NCBI RefSeq assembly: GCF_964340395.1
Contig: NC_135558.1
Span: 9,466,501-9,530,500, forward strand
Length of the DNA stretch: 64,000 bases
Direction of reading: 5' to 3'
Origin: Glandiceps talaboti
Taxonomy: Eukaryota; Hemichordata; Enteropneusta; Spengelidae
How positions within the stretch are numbered: the stretch's first letter is position 1; each line of letters starts with the position of its first letter. This document shows positions 8,801 to 19,137 of the stretch, one piece after another. Below the pieces are notes generated by a model that was given only the letters and a program-made list of their open reading frames with translations, did not search any database and was not told the DNA's origin. A program made the translations under genes and the position numbers.

Positions 8801-11800
8801 GGTGGGAGGTTTAACTATTATATGGATATTATAAAAGGAAAGATAGGTGTGAAAGCAATTAAGTGGAAATAGAATTTTGAAAAGTTGCAAATACAATAAT
8901 TTGGTAATTGCACTTGTTACAGATACATGTATACTTCAGGATACATTTTCTGTACGAATAGTTACTATTTTTGACTTTGGTAAAAATTGTTCACATTACT
9001 CTTGTTAGGGAGCCCTCTAGCATTGCGAGTTTATGTCATTTGCCTCCATATTTTGAGTGATATTGTTGTGGTGTTAAATTTCTCCCACCCTCCCTCCCGA
9101 GGTTGTTCAGGGAGTGTTGTTGTCCGTTGATATTAAAGAAATAAACCATTCCCCATTTTCACCCAATAGTGGCTGTGTTATTGTGTAATTCAAAAGTATT
9201 AATAATTAACAGGGTCACTTGGGTATAAGCCTGTCCCCAGCTTAATGATTTCCCTTGTTTTTATTTACCAGAGTTTTTACTCTGACATCACTCAATCTTT
9301 TTGTAAATTTTTAAAAATCTTCCTATAATTCTTCTTGTGTACAGGATCTGAAACTCAGGTTGATATGCATGCTGTAGCTGTTGTTCCTCCACTTGTTGCT
9401 AAGTATGCTGGACAACCTGATCTCCTTGACAAAGTAAAGTCTGTCATTGAAGTAACTATGTTACATGAAGAAAACATAGCCATTGGATTGGCAGCTACTA
9501 GGTAAGAACATGTTAAATGCCAACCCCCTACCCCTGTGTTGTCTATCATTGAAGTGACTGTGTTTAAATACATGAAGAAAGGAGTGCCATTGGATTGGAA
9601 GCACCTATGTAAATATGTAAAAAAAAACTTGTTGATTTTTTTTATTTGCATGGTGTTCATTTCAAGGTATTTTTTAAAACATGATATGCATGAATGATTG
9701 ACTTCTAAGCTAACCTCTCTCTAAGCTAACTCACTCTCTCTCTCTCACTCTCTCTCTCTCTCTCTCTCTCCATCCCTCTATCCACCCCCCTCCATCCATC
9801 CCTCCATCCATCAGAAAACAATGATACCTACTCAAGCTGCTGAAGGTGGTGTCATCAGTTCTCACAAAGAAGAAGAATCACAGACCAGCTGAATGACAAA
9901 TTTGGTACACAGTGTGTTATCCTATCTCAGCTTTCTCCTTTCTGTACACCATTATACATTCAGGGCCTGTGTAATCTGGGCTACCATTCAAAAGTCCTTA
10001 AAATTACAACACTAGCCAGGGTAATACAGCCACAGACAAAGAAGTGTCTATGTTACAGCATTGCTAAGAACCTCTGTGCATGTATAAGGCTGGGTTGGAG
10101 ATCCTAATTAAGTTATAGTATCCTTTCAGATTGTTAGAACAACATGTCTTGCATGGGTGTGACGGTAAAGCTGTGCAGAAAGTGATTGAAATTTTAAAAA
10201 GTGATGATAGAAAAAATCCTACTGACAAAGATTGTGAAGTGGCGAAAAACTTAGAAGAAGTACTGGAGTACACTACAGCATCAAACAGAGAAGCAGGAAA
10301 GAAGTTTGGAATAATGTGTGGTGAGTGAAATAAAAAGTTTCTTGACTGAAAATCATCTCATCTTGATTCTGTTATGGTGACCGTACTTAATTCTATCACG
10401 TCATTGATTGGCAGATGGCAATCCCATGGTGCTTAGGCCTAAACAATTGTTTGTTTCCGGTTACCTGACCCCATCTAGTTTTTCATTGCCGACCCTAAAC
10501 ATTTTTTAAATGTATTTAAGAAAAAAATAATAAAATTGAGCGTAATTGGAACTACACAATTTTTTTAGGCCATATCTGAGCAAACATCGTTTATTGTTGC
10601 AGTTTGGAAAATTTGATAAAACACATGGTTGCAATGAAAGTATCACCAACATGTACTTGTTTTAACCTATCAACTGACCCATCATTTTAAAGGTGATACA
10701 ATGAAAAAACACAGAAATAAATATGAGTGCCCTTATCTTAAAAAGGTTACTGCAGAATACACTTTTTAATTTGCTGAAAAGTGTTTTTTTTAAAGTTTTT
10801 ATTTACAAGATTCATCAATGACAGTGAAATTGAATCCGTAGATATATTATATGAAAATAAAACACATTCCCAGAATATTGCCACATACATCATAACTTAA
10901 GATATAATAAAGTGCAGAAATACAAAATAATGAAAATATTTTCGAAGCAGAAAAATCAATGATGGGAGAAGTGTACGGAAACAAGTCAATATTCATTGTC
11001 AAACAACACAAATCTATTTTACTCTCAGTCTAACCCTAATTATGATAATTAATAAAATAGTCCTGCATTGGTAATTAAATCTACAGGAATAGAATATTGT
11101 CAAAATCATCATAAGTAATGGATACATCAGCAACATTTGTAATAGGTATATTTATAATGATACAGGAATAGTTATCATTATTTTGTTCAACCTTTCTTGA
11201 AGATATACCAGGTGCTTTCAAGACAGCAGTCCATGCCTTGATATCATTACCAGACTACAAGTCAGCAATTCGGGCCACAATACTGGCTGGTGGATGTAAT
11301 GCAAGCAGGGCTGGGTTTATTGGGGCTTGTAAAGCTGCACAGGTGAGTTAGTTGTTAGTTTCTGTCTCCCTGTTGTACATGGCTGTAATACAAGCAGGGC
11401 TGGGTTTATTGGCACTACATGTAAAACTACACAGGTGAGTTAGTTTCTGTCACCTCTAGTATACATGACTGTAATGCATGCAGGACTCAGGGCTTGCAAA
11501 GCTGCACAGGTAAATTCCTTTCTGCCTCCTCTAGCATACATGTAATACAAGCAGGGCTGGGTTTATTGGGGCTTGTAAAGCTACACAGGTCAGTTTAGTT
11601 TATATCTTAACTGTTGTACTTCACAGATGCCAAGTTCTACTTTTTAAGTTGATAGATTTTGAGTACCAAATTGTCAGTGTTCCTGCTAATTTCAGTCATG
11701 AGCCATATTAACTTACCATGATTCTCAATTAGAAATTCTGTATGTGATTCCATAGACAACAATTTTTGATCCAGTCTGTGGTGTTTCCCCTGTGGTTTCG

Positions 11801-12074
11801 CATACCCCTGAGTTGCCATGCCATTGCCAATATGACCTCCTAACCTCATGAATATTCATATGCTTAATTAGAAATTTTTCAGGGATTTAATCATTCTTTC
11901 TAGAAAGAGGAATACATTTAAGAATTGGATGATATTGTAACATCCTAATATATTAACTTTCTCTTGTTTGTGTTTTTCCAGAATGGCTTGGAATGTATTC
12001 CTGAAGAGTGGAAGAAAGAAACTTGCCAGTACGACAAAGTATTAGAATTAGCAACAAATTTAGTGCAATATTAA
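5838..12074 (+). CDS. J1-crystallin-like ADP-ribosylglycohydrolase family protein (7 exons)
   Basis: Exons 5838-5892, 6835-7011, 8086-8277, 9345-9501, 10130-10320, 11203-11342 and 11982-12074 all join with GT-AG introns and matching phases into 1005 nt, or 334 residues plus stop. The fold is the all-helical ADP-ribosylglycohydrolase (ARH) fold. The N-terminal GAYVGDAAAQPLHW (11-24) and the YGDQ motif (62-65) are, from memory, typical of the branch containing jellyfish J1 crystallins. Active ARH enzymes bind two magnesium ions through a TDDT motif and a C-terminal GGDTDT motif. Here the first is YGDQ and the second is GGCNAS (287-292), so several acidic ligands are absent and the protein is probably not a standard hydrolase. 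D16 and D64 remain. No signal peptide or membrane segment is seen, so it is predicted to be cytosolic. ATTAAA overlaps the stop and AATAAA lies at about 12571. Introns 3, 4 and 6 carry splice-site-like tandem duplications, described separately. A lens role is not implied outside cubozoans; function is unknown. Confidence 0.92.
6009..6148. mobile_element. Fold-back MITE-like element in intron 1
   Basis: The element is bounded by CCATGG and contains two nested inverted repeats. One is GGAGGTATA against a matching TATACC. The other is AGCTCTGGATA (6067-6077) against TATCCAGAGCT (6124-6134), with arms continuing toward a GC-rich centre. It has no coding capacity. It lies inside intron 1 of the J1-crystallin-like gene. 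Confidence 0.55.
7027..7072 (+). repeat. Dispersed ~45-bp repeat, copy 1
   Basis: The stretch contains AAAGGCC followed by TTTCAATCCCAGG and a TCACATTAG-GTTATCTTA tail. Near-identical copies occur at about 27436-27482 (+) and 62958-63003 (-). This is probably a conserved end of a dispersed element. Confidence 0.6.
7081..7850 (+). mobile_element. GGCCTAAA-family MITE, copy interrupted by a second MITE
   Basis: From TTAGGTCTAAC at 7081 the sequence aligns with the longer copy at 24548-24897, including the shared CATGTGnGAGTG, CTAGTTCAGG, TTTTCCATAT and TGATGTCAGTTT blocks. The alignment is interrupted at 7323 by a 492-bp insertion and resumes at 7822 (TTCACAATTTT). The expected right end is missing, and a 30-bp tandem array follows instead. 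It lies in intron 2 of the J1-crystallin-like gene. Confidence 0.7.
7323..7814. mobile_element. 492-bp TIR element (hAT-like MITE) nested in an older MITE
   Basis: The left end starts CACAGGGGGCAGCGAGCATG and the right end reads back as CACAAGGGGCAGCGAGCATG. The inverted repeats continue for about 75 bp through ATTGATTGATCAATCGATCG-type sequence. It is flanked by a perfect 7-bp direct duplication GTGAAAC (7316-7322 and 7815-7821). The host MITE is colinear on either side with its uninterrupted relative near 24.78 kb, so the insertion boundary is directly visible. It has no coding capacity. Confidence 0.85.
7851..7965. repeat. 30-bp tandem repeat, about 3.6 copies
   Basis: Units start at 7851, 7881 and 7911, with a partial unit from 7941. 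Each begins CAACAAACCATACAACAACA with few changes. Confidence 0.9.
8303..8545 (+). repeat. 42-bp tandem array of acceptor-like units in intron 3
   Basis: Six consecutive units each contain a pyrimidine-rich run ending TTTTTATTTATAG or TTTTTATTAACAG followed by GG, so each looks like a 3' splice site. The AG dinucleotides lie at 8327-28, 8367-68, 8409-10, 8451-52, 8493-94 and 8534-35. The rest of the unit reads GGTTCCCGGAAAACAATGCG. A single related stretch ending TTTTTATTTACCAG occurs near 9255-9272. The array starts about 25 bp after the exon 3 donor. The frame running through it is an artefact of the 42-bp period. Confidence 0.85.
8543..8660. mobile_element. Short palindromic element, copy 1
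   Basis: CGCAAACCACGGCCTGTTTT (8562 on) is followed by CGGCACCGTTCTTAACG, and the right end is GGTTTGCAAGAATGTC. A second copy lies at 28047-28166. The arms CGCAAACCA and TGGTTTGC are the terminal inverted repeats. It has no coding capacity. Confidence 0.65.
9535..9612 (+). repeat. Decayed tandem copy of the exon 4 3' end
   Basis: This repeats the last ~65 bp of exon 4 (TCATTGAAGTnACT, ACATGAAGAAA, GCCATTGGATTGG) and ends in CTAT followed by GTAAAT, a weak version of the real donor at 9502. The two donor positions are about 107 bp apart. The copy has substitutions and small indels, so it is old and unlikely to be used. Confidence 0.75.
9729..9812. repeat. Pyrimidine-rich microsatellite (CT)n then (CCAT)n
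   Basis: A CTCTCT run is followed by CCATCCATCC-type repeats in intron 4 of the J1-crystallin-like gene. Simple sequence only. Confidence 0.85.
10436..10571 (-). mobile_element. GGCCTAAA-family MITE, compact 136-bp copy
   Basis: The ends are inverted repeats. The left reads GGCCTAAACAATTGTTTG and the right reads back as GGCCTAAAAAAATTGTGTAG, both continuing through GTTCC and TTAC for about 28 bp. It is the reverse of the 24.5-kb copy and looks like an internal deletion form. It lies in intron 5. No clear target duplication was seen. Confidence 0.75.
11290..11625 (+). repeat. Exon 6 3' end plus donor, tandemly repeated four times
   Basis: The true exon 6 end (GTAATGCAAGCAGGGCTGGG to GCTGCACAG) with its donor at 11343 is followed by three copies with donors at 11435 (GTGAGT), 11510 (GTAAAT) and 11589 (GTCAGT). 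Spacings are 92, 75 and 79 bp. Each copy keeps the sequence up to and just past the exon-intron border. Using a downstream donor would read from CAG into GTG AGT TAG, an immediate stop, so they act as decoys rather than alternatives that keep the frame. Confidence 0.85.
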
Positions 12075-13600
12075 AATATACATAATTATGTCACTCATTT
12101 ACAAAATACCATAGATTTATGAAATTCTATATTTTACCTATATAGTTTTTTTTAAATTTTAATAGTGATATCAAATCTATGAATTGATTTATACATGTAT
12201 GTTATTTGAAGGATGAGGCAAAAAGCCAGTAAACTTCTCTTCTAAGATACTTTTGTAAAAAAAGTCCATCTTGAAATGTCAGCATATTGTACGTAAGGAA
12301 ACTATTTTTCATTAAAAGGTGAATACTTGGTGAGAAATGTAACCAATTATTGAAATCAATGGGTCACACAGAATGATTTTTTTTTTACTCCATATTTGTG
12401 AAGAAATACAACATCATTCTGATTAAGATCTAATGTGGTGAATAATGACGCAACATCTTTTTTTACCTCTGGTTCCATCATTGTTTCAATTTTGTTGGTT
12501 TTTCTACACAAGGCACTCACTTCCAAAAACAACAAATTGAAAACAAGTGATGGTAAACGAAGGAAATCGAGGTAAATAAAGAAATTGCGTTGTATTCGCC
12601 ACATCAGATTGAGTTGAAATATTCTTCATCATATTCATGCAAGGAGTAATGGCCATGGGGGATGAAGTGTCAAAGTTTTGAACTATGGCATTGCAGCACC
12701 GACTTTAAGATTAATTAAAAGTAAAATTGTTTCTCAATGACTATTACAAACATCTTGCATACATGGTGATCATGATTAATAGGATTTTTATGAATTAGTT
12801 AAAATAGATTCTTGGCCCAAATACTGTTATTCAAAAATGAATTTTGTCCTTCTCGTCTATTTTGCGTATGCATATACACACATGTATCACATTACTTTCC
12901 CAGTGTAAACATATATGATTGGATAGTCTGATCAGTAGTTGTTTATAGTGGAAGGGTAACATGTTAATTGGACATATCACAGACAAGGGTGAAGAAAGGC
13001 TGTGGACAAATAGTTTGTTAGTTTATTCATCTCCCCTCCACTGTCTATGGTTTGTTCTAGTAGGATTAGCTCTGCACTAATTAATGCAAGTTAATTAATG
13101 TTGATAAATCAGTGATAACGGTAGGAAATAGGAAAAGAATCAGAGGAAACCATAGTTATTTATTTTATTATTATTTGATTGTGTTACTATTATTTCACAA
13201 ATGTAGAGAGAAACAAGAAAATATTGGAAATCCAGGATATCATGAAAAAAAGCTGTTTATCCCTCCTGGTATTATTGCCCCAAGGAAGGGTTTTAATCTT
13301 GAAATGTCAGCTTTTCACAACAAAATTTTTTTAATTGTTTGAAGTAGTCAATTTTAGGAAAAGACAACTATTATATAGGCAATTTATACACTATTTTTTT
13401 AGTTCCTTACAACCAAACAAAAAGTTGATAAAGTTTTGTCATTAGACTTTTTTGCCCCAAGTATGCAATAGATATTAGAAAAAAACAACATTAGTCAATT
13501 TTAATATTCACTATTTTCTAGTTCCTACATTTCGACCAAACAGAAAACAAAAAGGTTTGTCATGTCCCTGTACCCCCCCCCCCCTTCAATCTTTTTTAGG
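12075..13600. other. Intergenic between the J1-crystallin-like gene and CacyBP
   Basis: AT-rich spacer. It holds possible polyadenylation signals (ATTAAA about 12312, AATAAA about 12571) and a poly-C run at about 13565-13584. No gene is seen on either strand. Confidence 0.5.
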
Positions 13601-13772
13601 ACGAGCGCCCTCTAAGTTGAGCTAAAACGACGGTCAACAGAACATTCCGGAAGTAATCTGTGGTCTCGAACGTGCTGCACTGGCGTTACTGATCAAACCT
13701 GATTATAGTTGAAAGCGAAGTAAGCGGTAGTTTCAATATATTTGGTGCCATTTTAACATTTACCGACACAAA
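13590..13772 (+). promoter_or_regulatory. CacyBP promoter region with an ETS-type site
   Basis: CCGGAAGT, the core recognised by ETS/GABP factors, lies at 13647-13654, about 120 bp upstream of the ATG, in a locally GC-richer stretch. ETS sites close to the start are typical of broadly expressed genes. There is no TATA box. Assignment as promoter is inference from position and motif. Confidence 0.45.
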
Positions 13773-16700
13773 ATGGCAGAGGCGTTGGAAGAGGTAAGTC
13801 ATTTCTCACACAAGACAAAGGGGAAACAATCGTCCCGGGTTATTTCATCAACGTGCTCTATGTTAGTATTGTTACACACGTGCTCACATGCTTGTCGGCA
13901 GTACACAATTTTGTACTATAAATTTCAAACAAAGCAGAAGACGAAAAAATCATGTCACAGTCTATGAAAGTCTAAGCAACCGTCCAATTCTGTACAAGCT
14001 GCAGTGAGGAGAATGATCTCGATTCAGTATGAACATACACTTATACACTGTATGGGGAGAATCTGTGAAAGACGGACATTTGTCTGGTCAAAGGTCACAG
14101 CATTCTAGTAAAAACTGAAACATCATTTATTTATGATATTGTCGTTATCATATACCCATTCTGCTATTACGTGATTGATAACATTAGGATTCTTCTCAAT
14201 ATGTGGCACAAAATATTGACGAATCAAGAAACAATTTAATTTTTCATAATCTCTGCTAGCATCATTGAGTGAACAATACAACTTACAAGTACATCCATAT
14301 GTAATTACATATTTTGTAAAATATGACGTGCTGCCACCCTATCAGGTAATCTAAGAAAGGGATACCCCAATTTGGCTGCATGGCATGACTTGTTCTACAA
14401 TCTATAATGGGCTTGTTTTACTTTTAAGTATGTATGATACATTAATAGTGGCTCATCCAGCTAACTTCACCATCAACTCCGAATCCTGGAAGAGGTGAAT
14501 AAACATACACAAATCACAACAAGAGAAAAAAAAAGATACAGAAAAAACAAACAACGGAATGGAACCTTTATCTGAGGAAGAACTGCATGGTGATAGTGAA
14601 TTCCTTTGTCTGTATTGTTACAACAAGACTATTTCCAGTTACATGAATGTCTTGAAAATTTCTTCTCATAGGCTACAACCCAAATTTTCACTGACATCTC
14701 ATCACCCCATTGATATAGCAGTCCACTGTAGTAAATCCTTGACAGTGCTGATGAGATTTCAGTGAAAATGAACCCAGAGTCTATGAACATTTATTCATGT
14801 ACAAAATATCTTAAATCTGAGAAAGAAGTTTGGATGATTTGTACCTTCATTCTGTTTTCCTTTCAGTTGAAACTTGACTGCGAGGAGGTGAAAAAATTAC
14901 TTGGTCTTTCAACACGACAGAGAGTCAAGGATATTTTATCAATAGAACAACGGAAAATTGAGACTCAAATAAAAAAGAAAGAGGATGAAATAGCAGCTAG
15001 CAATAAAACAAATAGTGACCAGGCTGGAGCAGAAGGAGGTGAAGCAACAGTTGCAGCACCAAAACCAGAAACCAAGACACGTGTCTATACAGTGAAAATT
15101 ACATCATATGGTATGTACTTGCATTTAATTTCTACTTGCTAAAGTCAGTGTTTGGAAAAAAAACGAATCTCAAAGTTTGCATATTTCAGAAATGTTTCGA
15201 TTGTGAGTACAGAAGTTAACAGATTTTTTTATTCATAACTTTGAACCCATGAAAATACTTTCTTTCTTCACATTTTAAATACGACCACCGAGAATACTGA
15301 AAAGCTGTTCCTGCAAATATCCTCAATTATGCCACCATCACAGTGGCACTCACACAACATATGGTACTGTGATATTCATGGTTTTCATTTCTTGTGCAGG
15401 TTGGGATCAGTCAGAGAAGTTTGTCAAACTCTACATTACTCTCAAGGGTGTTCACACAATACCAAAAGAAAATTGCAAAGTGAAGTATGATGATGTGTAA
15501 GTAATTAATACAAGTCTTCTTATTGTCGGAAGGTTTATACCAAGACAAACAAATGCAAACAGAATGATTACATCAAAATAATCAATAATGTATACCTAAC
15601 TGTTGTTATTCACCTGGAAAAATAATGGCAGTTCGGAACGTTTCGACTCATATTTTTTGAGCATCTCAGAACCAGGGACATACACATAGACACAGGTTCT
15701 TGTAATGTAGAATTACCAGGGTATATAAATCCATATTTTCTGTTCAAAGACAATAACTTGGCTTGTGCATGGTATAGTACCAATTGTGTATAAACATAAC
15801 TGATCCAAAAATCAACTGATGCTGCAAATCTAAATTATGTAGGAAATTTGCTAAATTTAGAGATAAAAAATGGATGTATTCTTGATGACTTTTGATTACT
15901 TATTTGTAAGTGTTATGTGATGATAAAATTTTGATCGGCTACCATGCACTACCAGTTAGTTGAGACATAGTTGGTTGGGGTGATATGAAATACCTGGTGT
16001 GAGTGCAGTGTTCTCCCCAGGATGGATTGCAGGGATGGTAGGTAATTTGCATATTAATTTACATAAGAATAGCATGGAAAATTGCTTATTGGTTTGCATA
16101 GTGGTCAGCATATAATATGCATGTCTTCAACACTGGAACAAACTCTGACATGTTTATTTTAACACATAGACCCCTGTACATTGGGGATCAGCCATTTCTA
16201 TTCTTGTCAAAATATTATTGTGATTTTGTCATTCAAAGATTACTAAAGCTCAAGGATGGTAGAACACTTTTGAAGCACGGGTAGAAACCTACCAAGCATG
16301 ATGGCCTAGATGGCAAGGACTGTCACCATGCTTACTCTATAGTGGGGAGAACACTGGAATATATGTACAAGTTTAAAATAAAAAGAGTTGACATTCATCA
16401 AAAGTTGCTCATCATCTTGCACTTAGAAAATGAAAGATAAAACTCTTTCTTAGATAACTAACATTGTATGTGTTTTCTTACAGGTCTGTAAATGTATTTG
16501 TAGGAAGTTTAGATGGCAAGAATCATGAACTTATTATCAATAATTTACTGAAACCAATTTTACCAGTAGACAGTCATTTCAAAGTAAGTAGTAGTACGTT
16601 ATATTAATTCATCCAGTGAATTTAACAAGATGAGATATGACTAGTAGTACTACAAAAAAATATCTTTTCTGAGCCTTAGAAGTCATTGTTCCAATTCTGT

Positions 16701-18657
16701 GGAAAGTTTCATATTAGCTTTCGATCGGATTGTACAACAGAATCTTTCTAAACACAATCTTCAAAGTCATAATTTTTTAAGCATTATTACTGAGTGACTT
16801 GCAAGACAATTTCTGTCACGAATATTGTTGACTGTTTCTATTGTTGTTGAAGTTGTCGTTTAAGGAAAGTTGACTATTAAACAAGTCTTGTTTGTCACTT
16901 CAACCTAAGTTTGGATCGATGCCAACTCCATACTGATAGTGGAAGTGAATGAAACCAATGCTTGGCTATTTTTCTAGTTGACAATACATTGTGAATGAAC
17001 ATTTATCAAGTCCTAGATTATAACTAAAAAAGTTGCAAAACATTGAAAAATGTGTAAAAGTGTTTGTTCCTGTACGTGCAATAACAAACTTTTTTTTTAC
17101 ACACTTCTAGATTTTTTCAATTTATTGAGTTATAAGCATGGACTTGATAAATGTTCTTTCACATTAACATTTGTATTTCCAAGTAGAATAATATAGTAAG
17201 GTTGTTTTGCAAATTAAAAATCCAATATAAATACTCATTTATCATCCATATTGCCGCTTTAAACAAAGTGAATTTGCATGCCATGCTTCCCCACAAAAAC
17301 TGCTTACTTGATGCCATTGTTCTTCAAAATGTTAGTGGATACATGTACATTCACTGTAGGGTCCTTTGAATTCTGATATTCAAGTCCTGCTTATTTTTCA
17401 CCTCACCACTAGGTAAAAACAGATACTTTAATAGTCTTTCTTAAGAAGAAAGATAAAGCAACATGGGAGTATGTTACTGCCAAAGAAATGAAGGCAAAGG
17501 AGAAAAAGTAAGTAACATGTGTCTGCTGCCCTCAAGAGGCAGAATATAACATTTTTGTTTGTCACCAAAAATGTTCATCAGCCTGGTAGATTAAACGATT
17601 TAGAACCCATAGCACCAAACTAAAGCATTTTCAGTATGTACCACAATTATTAATAGCATCCATGTCAAGTGTAAAAGTATACTGTTTCATTTGCTAATTG
17701 ACCACATTAGAGAAAGGCCACATGCTAGGCTTGTAATAAACCAATTGAAACAGTATACTTGATATGGATGCAATAAATGATTGCATATCTACTATGAACT
17801 TGACATTGTCTTTACTCCGCAAAATTAAAATTGAAATAGGTCCATGAAATACAAAAAAAAGACAACATTTGTGTTATTTAGGCATTGAATGGCAATACAT
17901 AATGAGTTCTTAAAAATTACATCAGTAAAAAAAGGAGCAGCACAATCTGAACTGGACATTGATACTGGATACCACTGACTTTTTGTTACCAAATGATAGG
18001 AAAAAACAAGTTTTAAAGTATGCTACAGTATTGAATAAACCGTGCCAGCCATCATTTCTGGTTAAAAATCTGCTTCCAGTGGTGAAACTATACTTTTTTT
18101 GGTAACCAGAGTATTTCAAACATTCAACTTTTCTTGTATTTTCAGTCCAAAATCTACTTCCAAACAGTGCCCTCAGTGGTGAAAGTGTATATTCGTTTGT
18201 CTTTCTGGTAACAAGCCTATCCCCCCCCCCATGCAGCATTCAAAATTATTCTTGTATTTCAATCCACTTATAAACAGTGCCTCCAGTGGTGAAACTATGC
18301 ATTCCTTTGTCTTTCTTATAAACCAGCATATTGTATATTGTACTATTTATTGATGTGAAACTATTACATTTCAGATCTCCCGATTATTCCAAAGCCAAAG
18401 ACCCAAATGAATCCATCATGGAGCTGATGAAAAACATGTATGATGAAGGTGATGATGAAATGAAACGTAGTATCGCCAAAGCATGGACTGAATCAAGGAA
18501 TAAGACTCCTGGAGCCCCTGGAATGCCTGGAGCTCCTGGAGCTCCTGGAGCCCCTGGAGGAGATATGTTTGGAGGAATGGAAGGACTTGGTGGATTGGGT
18601 GGATTGGGAGGAATGATGGAAGGTTTGGGTGGACTGGGTGGAATGGGGGGAAAATAA
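13773..18657 (+). CDS. CACYBP: Calcyclin-binding protein / Siah-interacting protein (6 exons) with Gly-rich tail
   Basis: Exons 13773-13793, 14867-15110, 15400-15496, 16484-16583, 17413-17507 and 18375-18657 join with GT-AG introns and consistent phases into 279 codons plus stop. CacyBP/SIP bridges Siah-1 and the Skp1 ubiquitin ligase machinery (beta-catenin turnover) and binds S100 proteins in the cytoplasm and nucleus. The N-terminal helical Siah-binding region spans about 1-50, followed by a linker rich in E, A and K. The CS domain starts near residue 78 (RVYTVKITSYGWDQSEKFVK), and the SGS region starts near 187 (SPDYSKAKDPNES to DEGDDEMKRSIAKAWTESR). The human protein, from memory 228 residues, ends close to this point. 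Here residues 230-279 add a collagen-like PGAPGMPGAPGAPG stretch followed by GGL/GGM repeats and a final lysine. ATTAAA at 18907-18912 is a plausible polyadenylation signal. Identity is secure. Confidence 0.95.
16006..16356. mobile_element. hAT-type nonautonomous element in CacyBP intron 3
   Basis: The terminal inverted repeats are CAGTGTTCTCCCCAG at the left and AGTGGGGAGAACACTG at the right, 351 bp apart. CAGTG ends and short TIRs are typical of hAT elements. No 8-bp target duplication survives. Nothing coding is inside. Confidence 0.7.
16961..17183. mobile_element. Fold-back MITE-like element in CacyBP intron 4
   Basis: The arms of about 100 bp pair imperfectly, from CTTGG at the left to CCAAG at the right, through GAACATTTATCAAGTCC against GGACTTGATAAATGTTC. 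The hairpin centre lies near 17060-17075. Confidence 0.7.
17656..17771. mobile_element. Fold-back element in CacyBP intron 5
   Basis: GCATCCAT plus GTATACTGTTTCA at the left pairs with TGAAACAGTATAC plus ATGGATGC at the right, with a small insertion in one arm. Weaker pairing extends to about 17631 and 17798. Confidence 0.65.
18060..18330. repeat. ~110-bp degenerate tandem repeat before the last CacyBP exon
   Basis: Three copies of a unit with CTTCCA or AAACAGTGCC, then CAGTGGTGAAA and TTTGTCTTTCT, end about 45 bp upstream of exon 6. Two shorter relatives (GGTAAACAGTGC followed by TAGTGGC) occur downstream at about 18921-18946 and 18982-19002. A poly-C run interrupts the second unit. Confidence 0.65.
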
Positions 18658-18931
18658 TGGGTTTATCGAACTGTTTTTGGCCTCTGTGGAGGAAAATGCT
18701 TAATTTGGAGCAGTATGTTGATCATCATGTTGATTCGTGTAGACATATGTGTCAGAAAATCACCCTAGATATTGCTTTAGAACAAAAATTCTACCTTATT
18801 GGAACAGTACATTTGAACGAGGTTACCCCTTTTAAACTTTTACTTTATACACATTCCATAACTTTGATTTTGAGGCCATTTGCTGACATGTATCATTAGT
18901 TTTACTATTAAAAGATACTGCTTGGTAAACA

Positions 18932-18945
18932 GTGCCCTCTAGTGG
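18932..18945 (-). promoter_or_regulatory. CTCF-type motif downstream of CacyBP
   Basis: On the minus strand the sequence reads CCACTAGAGGGCAC, which fits the core bilaterian CTCF consensus CCASYAGRKGGCRS at every position. It sits inside a degenerate repeat unit between CacyBP and the KCNT gene. Binding is inference. Confidence 0.4.
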
Positions 18946-19137
18946 CATAGGTAGGTTTATCATCAGAATACACTTTTACTGCATGGTAAACAGTGCACTA
19001 GTGGCCCCTAAGTTGTACAGGGAGTTTAATTAAAATAGTCATTATTTTATGAAGCCATTACAAGGCAAAACATGATGTCCAAACCTGTATTTAAGTTGAT
19101 GGTTTGAAGAGCCATCCTTGTGTTATGATGCTACATC

